Source: Streptomyces sp. NBC_01197
GTDB lineage: Bacteria; Actinomycetota; Actinomycetes; Streptomycetales; Streptomycetaceae
Direction: 5' to 3'
Assembly: GCF_036010505.1 (NCBI RefSeq)
Contig: NZ_CP108569.1
Location: 1,924,001-1,988,000 of the forward strand
DNA: 64,000 nt
In this document: positions 18,322 through 26,546 of the stretch, in pieces
Layout: every line of letters begins with the position of its first letter
How positions within the stretch are numbered: position 1 is the stretch's first letter
Translations under genes and position numbers: made by a program
Notes under the pieces: model-generated
Databases searched by the model: none
Told to the model about the DNA's origin: nothing
The model's input: only the letters and a program-made list of their open reading frames with translations

Positions 18322-18915
18322 TCAGACCTCAATTGTGCGGGGCTTGAAGGCGGGTCGGGCCGCCTCATAGGCCGTGATGTCCGCTTCGTTCTGAAGGGTG
18401 AGGCTGATGTCGTCCAGGCCGTTCAGCAGCCGCCAGCGGGCGTTCTCGTCCAGCTCGAAGTCGGCGGCGATGCCCTCCGCGAGGACCTGACGGGCCTCCA
18501 GGTCGACGGTGACTTCGGCGGCCGGGTCGGCCTCCGTCAGCTTCCAGATGGCATCCACGACCTTCTGGTCGAGAACCACGGTCAGCAGGCCGTTCTTCAG
18601 CGAGTTCCCACGGAAGATGTCGGCGAACCGGGACGAAATGACGGCCTTGAAGCCGAAGTTCTGCAGGGCCCACACCGCGTGTTCGCGGGAGGAGCCCGTA
18701 CCGAAGTCGGGACCCGCCACCAGCACCGAGGCACCGGCGCGCTCCGGGCGGTTGAGCACGAACTCGGGGTCCTTGCGCCATGCCTCGAAGAGCCCGTCCT
18801 CGAAACCGTCGCGGGTGACCTTCTTCAGCCAGTGGGCCGGGATGATCTGGTCGGTGTCGACGTTGCTGCGGCGCAGCGGGACGACCCGGCCGGTGTGCTT
18901 GGTGAAAGCTTCCAT
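18322..18915 (-). CDS. leuD: 3-isopropylmalate dehydratase small subunit
   Basis: Small subunit of isopropylmalate isomerase, which converts 2- to 3-isopropylmalate in leucine synthesis. The 197-residue swivel-domain protein has the N-terminal [20 protein letters not shown] and the signature [17 protein letters not shown]. It follows leuC with a 5-bp gap, ensuring coordinated synthesis of the heterodimer. A terminator lies immediately downstream. Confidence 0.97.
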   Translation of the reverse strand: MEAFTKHTGRVVPLRRSNVDTDQIIPAHWLKKVTRDGFEDGLFEAWRKDPEFVLNRPERAGASVLVAGPDFGTGSSREHAVWALQNFGFKAVISSRFADIFRGNSLKNGLLTVVLDQKVVDAIWKLTEADPAAEVTVDLEARQVLAEGIAADFELDENARWRLLNGLDDISLTLQNEADITAYEAARPAFKPRTIEV

Positions 18916-18920
18916 GGAAA

Positions 18921-20345
18921 TCAGGCCTCCACGAGAGTCGGGGCGTCGGACAGGTCGGCGGGCGAGGCCAGATGACCCAGCACCGCGGTGGCAGCGGCCA
19001 CCTGCGGGGAGACCAGGTGGGTACGGCCGCCCTTGCCCTGCCTGCCCTCGAAGTTGCGGTTGGAGGTGGAGGCGCAGCGCTCACCGGGCGCGAGCTGGTC
19101 GGGGTTCATACCCAGGCACATCGAGCAGCCCGCATGCCGCCATTCGGCGCCGGCGGCGGTGAAGACCTTGTCCAGACCCTCCTCCACGGCCTGCAGGGCG
19201 ACCCGTACCGAGCCGGGGACGACCAGCATCCGCACACCGTCGGCGACGCTGCGGCCCTGCAGCAGGGCTGCCGCGCTGCGCAGGTCCTCGATGCGGCCGT
19301 TGGTGCAGGAACCCACGAAGACCGTGTCGACCTTGATGTCGCGCAGCGGCTGGCCCGCGGTCAACCCCATGTATTCCAGGGCCTTTTCGGCGGCCAGACG
19401 CTCCGACGCGTCTTCGTACGTCGCCGGGTCGGGGACGCTGGCGGAAAGCGGTGCGCCCTGGCCGGGGTTGGTGCCCCAGGTGACGAACGGGGCCAGCTCG
19501 GCACCGTCGATGAACACCTCGGCGTCGAATACCGCGTCGTCGTCGGTGCGCAGGGTCTTCCAGTACTCGACCGCGGCGTCCCACTCCGCACCCTGCGGGG
19601 CGTGGTCGCGGCCCTTGAGGTAGTCGAAGGTGGTCTGGTCGGGGGCGATCATGCCGGCCCGCGCGCCCGCCTCGATCGACATGTTGCAGATGGTCATCCG
19701 GGCTTCCATCGAGAGCTTCTCGATGGCGGAGCCGCGGTACTCCAGGATGTAGCCCTGTCCGCCGCCGGTGCCGATCTTGGCGATGATCGCCAGGATCAGG
19801 TCCTTGGCCGTGACCGCGTCGGGCAGTTCGCCCTCCACGGTGATGGCCATGGTCATGGGACGGGCCATCGGCAGCGTCTGGGTCGCCAGCACATGCTCGA
19901 CCTGGGAGGTGCCGATGCCGAACGCCAGCGCGCCGAAGGCGCCGTGCGTGGAGGTGTGGCTGTCACCGCAGACCACGGTGGTGCCCGGCTGGGTCAGGCC
20001 CAGCTGCGGTCCCACGACATGGACGACACCCTGCTCGACGTCGCCCAGCGGGTGCAGCCGTACGCCGAACTCCGCGCAGTTCTTGCGCAGCGTCTCCAGC
20101 TGGACACGGGAGACCGGGTCCGCGATCGGCTTGTCGATGTCGAGGGTCGGGGTGTTGTGGTCCTCGGTGGCGATGGTGAGGTCGAGTCGCCGCACCGGCC
20201 GGCCGTTCTGGCGCAGACCGTCGAACGCCTGCGGGCTGGTCACCTCGTGCAGCAGGTGCAGATCGATGAAGAGAAGGTCGGGCTCGCCTTCGGCGCGCCT
20301 GACGACATGGTCGTCCCAGACCTTCTCCGCGAGTGTCCTACCCAT
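18921..20345 (-). CDS. leuC: 3-isopropylmalate dehydratase large subunit
   Basis: Large, [4Fe-4S]-containing subunit of isopropylmalate isomerase. The 474-residue aconitase-family protein has the cluster ligands in GSCTNGR and GCSMCLGMN, plus [21 protein letters not shown]. The ATG at 20345 has a strong GGAGGGAAAGCG ribosome site. It is transcribed away from ndgR, an IclR-family gene whose S. coelicolor orthologue is known to bind the leuC promoter region. Confidence 0.97.
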   Translation of the reverse strand: MGRTLAEKVWDDHVVRRAEGEPDLLFIDLHLLHEVTSPQAFDGLRQNGRPVRRLDLTIATEDHNTPTLDIDKPIADPVSRVQLETLRKNCAEFGVRLHPLGDVEQGVVHVVGPQLGLTQPGTTVVCGDSHTSTHGAFGALAFGIGTSQVEHVLATQTLPMARPMTMAITVEGELPDAVTAKDLILAIIAKIGTGGGQGYILEYRGSAIEKLSMEARMTICNMSIEAGARAGMIAPDQTTFDYLKGRDHAPQGAEWDAAVEYWKTLRTDDDAVFDAEVFIDGAELAPFVTWGTNPGQGAPLSASVPDPATYEDASERLAAEKALEYMGLTAGQPLRDIKVDTVFVGSCTNGRIEDLRSAAALLQGRSVADGVRMLVVPGSVRVALQAVEEGLDKVFTAAGAEWRHAGCSMCLGMNPDQLAPGERCASTSNRNFEGRQGKGGRTHLVSPQVAAATAVLGHLASPADLSDAPTLVEA

Positions 20346-20516
20346 CGCTTTCCCTCCGGCCGGCGTCTTCGCCGGCCCAACTAGAAATCGGGCGCCCCGT
20401 CCGGACCCCCGTACCGGGCGGCAACTGCGAGCCGTTGTACGGCCGCCCCTACAGGTTGGCAAGTTCCCTGGAAAATTGAACTTGCGTTTCACAGAGTGAG
20501 ACGCGAGTATCGTTGC
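20346..20516. promoter_or_regulatory. leuC/ndgR divergent control region with palindrome
   Basis: This 171-bp spacer contains both promoters. At 20484-20504 GCGTTTCAC and GTGAGACGC form a 9-bp inverted repeat (one mismatch) around AGA, ending 12 bp before the ndgR start. It is a good candidate for the NdgR operator, since IclR regulators usually repress their own gene. Confidence 0.55.
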
Positions 20517-21233
20517 ATGGACAACTCTAGCGGCGTCGGCGTTCTCGACAAGGCAGCTCTGGTATTGAGTGCTCTGGAGTCCGGCCCGGCCACCCTCGCC
20601 GGGCTGGTCGCGGCAACAGGGCTGGCACGACCCACGGCACACCGGCTTGCCGTGGCCCTGGAACACCACCGGCTGGTGGCGAGGGACATGCAGGGCCGGT
20701 TCATTCTCGGCCCACGGCTCTCGGAGCTGGCAGCGGCGGCGGGCGAGGACCGCCTGCTCGCAACGGCGGGCCCCGTACTGACGCATCTGCGCGATGTCAC
20801 GGGCGAGAGCGCCCAGCTCTACCGGCGGCAGGGCGACATGCGGATCTGCGTGGCGGCGGCCGAGCGGCTCTCCGGGCTGCGGGACACCGTCCCGGTCGGC
20901 TCGACGCTCACCATGAAGGCCGGTTCGTCGGCGCAGATCCTGATGGGCTGGGAGGAGCCCGAGCGGCTCCACCGCGGACTCCAGGGCGCCCGGTTCACGG
21001 CGACCGCGCTCTCCGGCGTACGGCGCAGGGGCTGGGCCCAGTCGATCGGCGAGCGCGAACCGGGCGTGGCCTCGGTCTCCGCCCCGGTGCGCGGCCCCTC
21101 GAACCGGGTGGTCGCCGCCGTCTCGGTGTCGGGCCCGATCGAACGGCTCACCCGCCACCCGGGCCGGATGCACGCCCAGGCGGTCATCGACGCCGCCGGA
21201 CGGCTCTCCGAGGCCCTGCGCCGCTCCAGCTGA
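20517..21233 (+). CDS. ndgR: IclR-family transcriptional regulator NdgR
   Basis: A 238-residue regulator whose sequence matches the Streptomyces NdgR/AreB group, known to control leucine and other amino-acid genes and to affect antibiotic production. Residues ~10-60 are the winged helix-turn-helix ([23 protein letters not shown]). The C-terminal effector domain includes [21 protein letters not shown] and ends with [23 protein letters not shown]. It diverges from leuCD. The ATG at 20517 gives the standard N-terminus [13 protein letters not shown]. Confidence 0.95.
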   Translation: MDNSSGVGVLDKAALVLSALESGPATLAGLVAATGLARPTAHRLAVALEHHRLVARDMQGRFILGPRLSELAAAAGEDRLLATAGPVLTHLRDVTGESAQLYRRQGDMRICVAAAERLSGLRDTVPVGSTLTMKAGSSAQILMGWEEPERLHRGLQGARFTATALSGVRRRGWAQSIGEREPGVASVSAPVRGPSNRVVAAVSVSGPIERLTRHPGRMHAQAVIDAAGRLSEALRRSS

Positions 21234-21355
21234 CGCGGGGGCCGCTCACGCAGGGCTCCGTGACCGCTCCGCTCAGTCACTCCGCCCAGTCGCTCCCACA
21301 CCGGCAGCCCCAGCGTCGTGGCGGCCCGGCGCATCGCAGCCAAGGTCCGGTCCGT

Positions 21356-21745
21356 TCAGCCCGCCTCGGGCCGTGAGCCGGCGCCGGCGCGGTGCGCGAG
21401 ACGGTCCGCCGCCGCGCGGCCCCGCCGCTCGACCGGGAGCACACCGGTCGCCGCCGCCAGCCCGAAGGCCGGCATATCGGCGTAGATGGACTCGTGCGAC
21501 CCCTCCGGCACGATGTACGTCTCGTGCCACAGCCCCACGTGCTGCCGGGACTTCCGCTCCCTGCGGTTGACCATGGTCCACGCGGTGCGGTGGAACATGT
21601 CGGGGGCGGCCGCGTACGCGAGCAGCTTCTCCTTCGACTCCCAGTACTGCACGACGTAGTACGTCCGCGGTGAGCCGGTCAGCAGCGTGTGGCCGAGGAG
21701 TCCGCGATCCTTGTTCCTGCCCAACTCCCTGAGCATGCGCGGCAT
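21356..21745 (-). pseudogene. DUF4188 protein lacking its N-terminus
   Basis: The 129 residues from the ATG at 21745 match the C-terminal two thirds of DUF4188 proteins (monooxygenase-like ferredoxin fold): MPRMLRELGRNKDRGLLG, YYVVQYWESKEKLLAYA, GLWHETYIVP. Intact members begin about 30 residues earlier with a beta strand of the type FLIGMRIN. Here the frame upstream keeps LPVFLA but then becomes unrelated and has no start codon, so the first strand is missing. Translation from the internal ATG is possible, but the domain would be incomplete. The break lies close to the tRNA cluster. Confidence 0.6.
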
Positions 21746-22014
21746 CGCCAGGAAGACCGGCAGCCCAGCTGATGTATCAAGTGGCCGTCCAGGGCCTGGA
21801 CTTGATGGAGACGTACCCCTCCGAGCAAGAGCAGGTGGAGACGGCCGTCGTGGCCACCGTGCTGGACGAGCCGGTGCTGACTTCGCCGCCCAGGCCGGCG
21901 CAGGAGGAGGAGTCGCGCGGCGCTACGGGCTCTGAACCGGCGGGAGTTCGGGCATCCGGCCGCCAGTCCGGCCAGACAGCCGGGCCGTGCGACCCGCGCA
22001 ACCGGGCTATGAGC
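21746..22014 (+). other. Region upstream of the broken DUF4188 gene
   Basis: There is no recognisable gene. A rightward open frame (21772-22035) would encode 87 residues starting MYQVAVQGLDLMETYPSEQE, acidic at first and then Pro/Arg-rich, and it runs into the tRNA terminator hairpin. It has no ribosome site and I do not recognise it. It could be the scar of a deletion or integration event next to the tRNA genes. Confidence 0.3.
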
Positions 22015-22044
22015 AAAGGCCCTTCACCGAAGTGAAGGGCCTTT
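22015..22044 (-). terminator. Terminator of the tRNA cluster
   Basis: AAAGGCCCTTCAC and its exact complement form a 13-bp stem with the loop CGAA, ending 11 bp before the 3' end of the last leftward tRNA. Confidence 0.85.
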
Positions 22045-22054
22045 CCTGCTCCTG

Positions 22055-22127
22055 TACCCCCGACCGGATTCGAACCGGCGCTACTGCCGTGAGAGGGCAG
22101 CGTGCTAGGCCGCTACACAACGGGGGC
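22055..22127 (-). tRNA. tRNA-Glu (CTC)
   Basis: A 73-nt cloverleaf: acceptor GCCCCCG with CGGGGGT, anticodon loop CTCTCAC giving anticodon CTC, and a T-loop with GGTTCGAATCC. CCA is not encoded. It is the last tRNA of the leftward cluster. Confidence 0.95.
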
Positions 22128-22160
22128 TTGTACTGCAAGGTGGTTACTGCTGATCTTGCG

Positions 22161-22232
22161 CTGGGCTACCAGGACTCGAACCTAGAATGACGGTACCAGA
22201 AACCGTTGTGTTGCCAATTACACCATAGCCCA
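22161..22232 (-). tRNA. tRNA-Gln (CTG)
   Basis: A 72-nt cloverleaf: acceptor TGGGCTA with TAGCCCA, anticodon stem-loop ACGGT-TTCTGGT-ACCGT giving anticodon CTG, and GGTTCGAGTCC in the T arm. The sequence is identical to the copy at 22481-22552. Confidence 0.95.
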
Positions 22233-22240
22233 TGGTGGAG

Positions 22241-22313
22241 TACCCCCGACCGGATTCGAACCGGCGCTACTGCCGTGAGAGGGCAGCGTGCTAGGCCGCT
22301 ACACAACGGGGGC
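22241..22313 (-). tRNA. tRNA-Glu (CTC)
   Basis: Identical in the mature region to the tRNA-Glu genes at 22055 and 22375. It lies 8 bp from the neighbouring tRNA-Gln, so the two must come from one precursor. Confidence 0.95.
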
Positions 22314-22374
22314 CCTAGCGATCCTGCATCAAGTTGACCGGGTGCGACCCTGAGCAACTCACGGGAAGGATCTG

Positions 22375-22447
22375 TACCCCCGACCGGATTCGAACCGGCG
22401 CTACTGCCGTGAGAGGGCAGCGTGCTAGGCCGCTACACAACGGGGGC
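22375..22447 (-). tRNA. tRNA-Glu (CTC)
   Basis: Third identical tRNA-Glu (CTC) gene. Together with the next tRNA-Gln and their spacer it belongs to the upstream copy of the 181-bp duplication. Confidence 0.95.
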
Positions 22448-22480
22448 TTGTACTGCAAGGTGGTTACTGCTGATCTTGCG

Positions 22481-22552
22481 CTGGGCTACCAGGACTCGAA
22501 CCTAGAATGACGGTACCAGAAACCGTTGTGTTGCCAATTACACCATAGCCCA
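22481..22552 (-). tRNA. tRNA-Gln (CTG)
   Basis: First tRNA of the leftward cluster, identical to the copy at 22161-22232. The 86-bp gap to the HAD gene on its right should contain the cluster promoter unless transcription reads through from gltX-HAD. Confidence 0.95.
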
Positions 22553-22638
22553 ATGAAACGCAACCCTTGGGGGTCTTGTTTTCATCTCGCGCTGTCCGCT
22601 CCGGCCTTCCGGCCCACTCGGGCGGCGCAAGAAGAACA

Positions 22639-23358
22639 TTACCCGAAGGTGGACGGCGCTCCAAAACGGGTATCGCCCCGCAGCAGCCCGGGAAGCTGCC
22701 CCAGCGCGGTGATCCGCTCCAGCTCGGGCCGGCCGCCGAGGTCCGCCCGGTCCAGCCAGACCGCCCTCAGTCCGGCCGCCAGCGCCCCGGCGGCGTCGAT
22801 GTCCGGATGATCTCCCACGTACAGGACCTCCCCGGGGGCGAGCCGCAGGGCGTCGCAGGCGGCGTGGAAGGCGCCGGGCGCGGGTTTGGCCACCCCCAGA
22901 TCGGCCGCGCAGACGAGCACCTCGAACCGGTGCCGAACGCCCATGGTGCGCAACTTGCGGTCCTGGTTGTGGGCGGCCGAGTTCGAGAGGAGGCCGTGCC
23001 GGTAGTCGGCCGCGAGGGCGTCGAGCGTCGGCACGGCGTCCGGGAAGAGCGACCAGGCCGCCTCGTAGTGCGCCAGGTGCCGGGCGAACCAGGCGTCGGC
23101 CTCCTGGTCGCTCAGTTCCGTACCGGTGAAGGACCGGACCCGCTCGCGGCGCTGGCCCTCCCAGTCGGTCTCCCCCTCGGCGAACCTCGCCCAGTGCAGC
23201 TCGGTGATCTCCCGCCAACGGCCGAGGGCCTGCTCGACGGAGGTGTATTCGTCGGGCAGGCCCTCGGTCTTCAGATGCTCCAGCAGCCCGGTGCGGTCCG
23301 CGGTGGTGTAGTCGAAGATCGTGTCGTCGATGTCCCAGAGGACCGCACGTATGGGCAT
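22639..23358 (-). CDS. HAD-superfamily hydrolase
   Basis: A 239-residue haloacid-dehalogenase-type phosphatase. Motif I is DIDDT near residue 9 (nucleophile and acid Asp), motif II is the Ser in LLSNSAAHN, motif III the Lys in GVAKPAPGAF and motif IV is GDHPDID. The helical cap between motifs I and II is of the C1 type, so small phosphorylated metabolites are the likely substrates; the exact one cannot be deduced. It starts 9 bp after the gltX stop and is probably co-transcribed with it. Confidence 0.88.
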   Translation of the reverse strand: MPIRAVLWDIDDTIFDYTTADRTGLLEHLKTEGLPDEYTSVEQALGRWREITELHWARFAEGETDWEGQRRERVRSFTGTELSDQEADAWFARHLAHYEAAWSLFPDAVPTLDALAADYRHGLLSNSAAHNQDRKLRTMGVRHRFEVLVCAADLGVAKPAPGAFHAACDALRLAPGEVLYVGDHPDIDAAGALAAGLRAVWLDRADLGGRPELERITALGQLPGLLRGDTRFGAPSTFG

Positions 23359-23367
23359 GTACTCAGC

Positions 23368-24891
23368 TTAGGCGGCCAGCTTCGCCAGTGCCGCGTCGAT
23401 GCGCTGGAGTGAGCGCTCCTTGCCCAGGATCTGCAGGGACTCGAAGAGCGGCAGGCCGACCGTGCGGCCGGTGACCGCGACACGGACCGGGGCCTGGGCC
23501 TTGCCGAGCTTCAGGCCGTGCTCCTCGCCGGCCGCCAGGACGGCCGCCTTGAGCGCATCGGGGCTGGTCCAGTCGGCGTCGGCGAGCCTGGCGCGGGCCG
23601 TCGTGAGCAGGGCCACCGGGTCGCCCTTCATCGCCTTCACCCACGACGCCTCGTCCTCGACCGGCTGGTCCAGGAAGAGGAAGTCGACGTTGGCGGTGAT
23701 GTCCGAGAGGACCGTGAGGCGGGTCTGCGCGTACGGGGCGATCGCCTCCCAGGCGGCCTGGTCGAAGTTCTCCTCCGGCCAGTTGGCGTGCGGGGCGCGC
23801 AGCCACGGGGTGCAGGCCTCGGTGAAGTCCCGTACGTCCAGCAGCCGGATGTGGTCGGCGTTGACCGCCTCGGCCTTCTTCAGGTCGAAGCGGGCCGGGT
23901 TGCTGTTCACGTCCGCGATGTCGAACTTCTCGACCAGGTCGGCGACCGAGAAGATGTCCTGGTCCGCCGAGAACGACCAGCCCAGCAGGGACAGGTAGTT
24001 GAGCAGCCCCTCGGGGAGGAAGCCCCGCTCGCGGTAGAGGTTGAGGGACGCCTCCGGGTCGCGCTTGGAGAGCTTCTTGTTGCCCTCCCCCATCACGTAG
24101 GGAAGGTGTCCGAAGAGCGGGATCTCCTTGGCGGCGCCGATGTCGATCAGCGCCTTGTACAGCGCGATCTGGCGCGGGGTCGAGGAGAGCAGGTCCTCGC
24201 CGCGCAGTACGTGCGTGATCTCCATCAGCGCGTCGTCGACCGGGTTGACGAGCGTGTACAGCGGCGCGCCGTTGGCCCGGACGATGCCGTAGTCCGGGAC
24301 GTTCTCCGGGGAGAAGGTGAGCTCGCCGCGTACCAGGTCGTTGAAGGTGATCGTCTCGTCGGGCATCCGGAAGCGGACGATGGAGGTGCGGCCCTCCGCC
24401 CGGTACTCCTCGATCTGCTCCGCGCTGAGGTCACGGCAGTGGCCGTCGTACCCCGAGGGACGGCCGGCCTTGCGGGCGGCGTCGCGGCGCTCGTCGAGCT
24501 CGGCGGTGGTGCAGTAGCAGTTGTACGCGTGACCCGCGTCCTGGAGCCTCTTCGCGATGTCCGCGTAGATGTCCATCCGCTGCGACTGGCGGTACGGCGC
24601 GTGCGGGCCGCCCTTCTCGTCGGGCCCTTCGTCCCAGTCCAGGCCGAGCCAGCGCAGCGAGTCGAGCAGCTGGTTGTACGACTCCTCGGAGTCGCGGGCC
24701 GCGTCGGTGTCCTCGATGCGGAAGACGATGGAACCGCCGGTGTGCCGGGCGAAGGCCCAGTTGAACAGGGCGGTGCGGACCAGTCCCACGTGCGGGTTGC
24801 CGGTCGGGGAGGGACAGAAACGTACGCGGGGGGGCACCCCCTGCCCGTCGAGCGAAGCCGAGAGCCTGAGGGGGTGTGTCGCGTTAGCCAC
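23368..24891 (-). CDS. gltX: Glutamyl-tRNA synthetase
   Basis: Charges tRNA-Glu, and probably mischarges tRNA-Gln for the amidotransferase route used by actinobacteria. Class I synthetase motifs are visible: the HIGH-type [10 protein letters not shown] and the KMSKS-type KKLSKR. At 507 residues it is longer than usual because a small repeat element (24835-24876) adds about 17 residues after MANA; without it the chain would continue directly into [11 protein letters not shown]. The GTG at 24891 overlaps the stop of the preceding gene by 8 bp. The enzyme lies 0.8 kb from the tRNA genes it serves. Confidence 0.95.
   Translation of the reverse strand: MANATHPLRLSASLDGQGVPPRVRFCPSPTGNPHVGLVRTALFNWAFARHTGGSIVFRIEDTDAARDSEESYNQLLDSLRWLGLDWDEGPDEKGGPHAPYRQSQRMDIYADIAKRLQDAGHAYNCYCTTAELDERRDAARKAGRPSGYDGHCRDLSAEQIEEYRAEGRTSIVRFRMPDETITFNDLVRGELTFSPENVPDYGIVRANGAPLYTLVNPVDDALMEITHVLRGEDLLSSTPRQIALYKALIDIGAAKEIPLFGHLPYVMGEGNKKLSKRDPEASLNLYRERGFLPEGLLNYLSLLGWSFSADQDIFSVADLVEKFDIADVNSNPARFDLKKAEAVNADHIRLLDVRDFTEACTPWLRAPHANWPEENFDQAAWEAIAPYAQTRLTVLSDITANVDFLFLDQPVEDEASWVKAMKGDPVALLTTARARLADADWTSPDALKAAVLAAGEEHGLKLGKAQAPVRVAVTGRTVGLPLFESLQILGKERSLQRIDAALAKLAA
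24835..24876. mobile_element. Small palindromic repeat element inside gltX
   Basis: CACCCCCT (24835-24842) and AGGGGGTG (24869-24876) bracket a core with GTCGAGCGAAGCCGAGAG. I recognise this core from memory as a dispersed Streptomyces intergenic repeat. Here it is in frame within the first codons of gltX. Confidence 0.65.
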
Positions 24892-25669
24892 GCTTGATCA
24901 CCTTGTTGGTGAGAGTGCCGATGCCTTCAATGGAGACGGCGACCTCGTCGCCGACGTTGAGCGGTCCGACGCCGGCCGGGGTGCCGGTCAGGATGACGTC
25001 TCCGGGGAGCAGCGTCATGGCGTCGGAGATGTTCACGATCAGATCCGCGATGGAGTGGATCATCTCGCTGGTGCGGCCGAGCTGTCGCTGGTCGCCGTTG
25101 ACCGTGGCCTGGATGGTCAGGTCGGACGGGTCGAGGTCGGTCTCCACCCACGGGCCGAGCGGGCAGGAGGTGTCGAAGCCCTTGGCCCTGGCCCACTGCT
25201 TCTCGCGCTTCTGGACGTCACGGGCGGTGACGTCGTTGGCGCAGGTGTAGCCGAAGACGACGTCCTTGACGCGGTCGTGCGGGACCTCGCGGCACATCCG
25301 GCCGATCACGACGGCCAGTTCGGCCTCGTGGTGCAGTTCGCTGGAGAAGGAGGGGTACTCGATGGCGTCGCCCGAGCCGATCACCGATGTGGTGGGCTTG
25401 AAGAAGGCGAACGGCGCGTCCGGGACCGCGTTGCCGAGCTCTGCCGCGTGTTCCGCGTAGTTGCGGCCGAAGGCCACGACCTTGTTGGGGAGCACGGGGG
25501 GCAGCAGCCGGACCTTGCTCAGCGGGACCTTGACACCGGAGAGCTCGAAGTCGGAGTACGGGATGCCCTTGATGATGTCGAGGACGAGGTCGCCCGAGGG
25601 ATGGGAGCCCTCGCCCTCGACCACGCCGAAGGCGACATTGCCGTCGATGGAGAATCTGGCGATGCGCAC
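24884..25669 (-). CDS. Fumarylacetoacetate hydrolase family protein
   Basis: A 261-residue enzyme of the FAH superfamily, which hydrolyses or decarboxylates beta-dicarbonyl acids. The metal site is seen in [11 protein letters not shown] and [14 protein letters not shown], and the C-terminal family motif is [10 protein letters not shown]. Substrate cannot be fixed from sequence; acylpyruvase or 2-hydroxyhepta-2,4-diene-dioate isomerase activity is typical. The GTG start at 25669 is preferred. It is the first gene of a leftward FAH-gltX-HAD unit, overlapping gltX by 8 bp. Confidence 0.9.
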   Translation of the reverse strand: MRIARFSIDGNVAFGVVEGEGSHPSGDLVLDIIKGIPYSDFELSGVKVPLSKVRLLPPVLPNKVVAFGRNYAEHAAELGNAVPDAPFAFFKPTTSVIGSGDAIEYPSFSSELHHEAELAVVIGRMCREVPHDRVKDVVFGYTCANDVTARDVQKREKQWARAKGFDTSCPLGPWVETDLDPSDLTIQATVNGDQRQLGRTSEMIHSIADLIVNISDAMTLLPGDVILTGTPAGVGPLNVGDEVAVSIEGIGTLTNKVIKRG

Positions 25670-25761
25670 GAGTGCTGGCGCCCCTCACTTACTGGCTGGC
25701 TGGAGTTCTGACGCTTCAGGCTAACGCGGGTGGCGAGGGGCTGCCGTGCGATTACCGCGCG

Positions 25762-26016
25762 TTACTCGGCGGGGGTGACCTGCGTCTGGGCGGGTGCTTC
25801 CATCAGGATCGTGCGGCGCGGGTTGGCCGTCGCGGCCGGCAGGGTGGTGGCGTGCTCCGGCTGCTCGGGGCGCTGCAGCTGCTCGGCGTCCGTGAGGTGG
25901 GCGAGCGTCGTGCGGCGGGGGTTGGCAGTGTTGCGGAACAACGTCGTCGTCTTCATCTGCTTGTGAGGCCCTGTCGGTTCGGGCGGCGCCGGGGCGCCGG
26001 TTGTCGGATTCGCCAT
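25762..26016 (-). CDS. Small protein with two NPRRT motifs
   Basis: An 84-residue protein that I do not recognise. It contains two related segments, TANPRRTTLAHL and TANPRRTILMEA, separated by about 30 polar residues, and is otherwise rich in Thr, Pro and Ala. It has no signal peptide or membrane segment. The ATG at 26016 has only a poor ribosome site; an internal ATG (MKTTTLFRN) is an alternative. It lies alone between the FAH gene and the cvn1 promoter region, reading leftward. Confidence 0.55.
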   Translation of the reverse strand: MANPTTGAPAPPEPTGPHKQMKTTTLFRNTANPRRTTLAHLTDAEQLQRPEQPEHATTLPAATANPRRTILMEAPAQTQVTPAE

Positions 26017-26546
26017 CCCTGTAAAGCGTCAGGCTAAACATCTGATTCCCCGCGGAAGCGTGGACAGGACAACGATCTAGGTGTGAGTTTGCTCACGAGT
26101 TGAGGGATATTTAGGGCATTGCGGGCAGTCAACTACCCCTCAACAAGCGGACATTACCTACGTGAACCGTTCATTCCGCCCCTGATCATCGCGACTGGGA
26201 CACCCCTGCCCCGTAAGCAGTACGTAAACAAAAGTCCGATTCATCCGGGATGAATTTCTACCCCTGGTGATGCACCGCTCACACCGTGTCAATAAGCTCA
26301 CAACGCGGCACACGGGCCTTGTTGGAGATCCGTCGCTGTGCTGGAATTCCACGCACTGCCGCGCAGTCTTTGTGAAAACACAGGCAGGCCGGCGCACGAA
26401 GGGCGCGACGCAGCGCCGAGTGGCGGCGGTGAAGGGGGAGAACACGCCGGTCACTGACGACCACCATGGGGCGCGCCGCGCCCCACGACTCGACACCGTT
26501 CCGCCGCCTGTGCGGGGGAACGCCTGGTCCAGAGGTTGCGACGCTA
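26017..26546. promoter_or_regulatory. Control region upstream of conservon 1
   Basis: This 530-bp region holds no supported gene. It is AT-richer than its surroundings around 26040-26260. A perfect palindrome, ATTCATCC-G-GGATGAAT, lies at 26239-26255, about 290 bp before the cvnA1 start chosen here, and is a candidate operator. Confidence 0.45.

Larger units (their letters stand above)
22052..22552. repeat. Perfect 181-bp direct repeat spanning tRNA-Glu/tRNA-Gln
   Basis: Bases 22052-22232 and 22372-22552 are identical, covering one tRNA-Glu, the 33-bp spacer and one tRNA-Gln. A further tRNA-Glu lies between the two copies. Identity of the spacer as well as the tRNAs indicates a recent segmental duplication or gene conversion. 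Confidence 0.95.
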
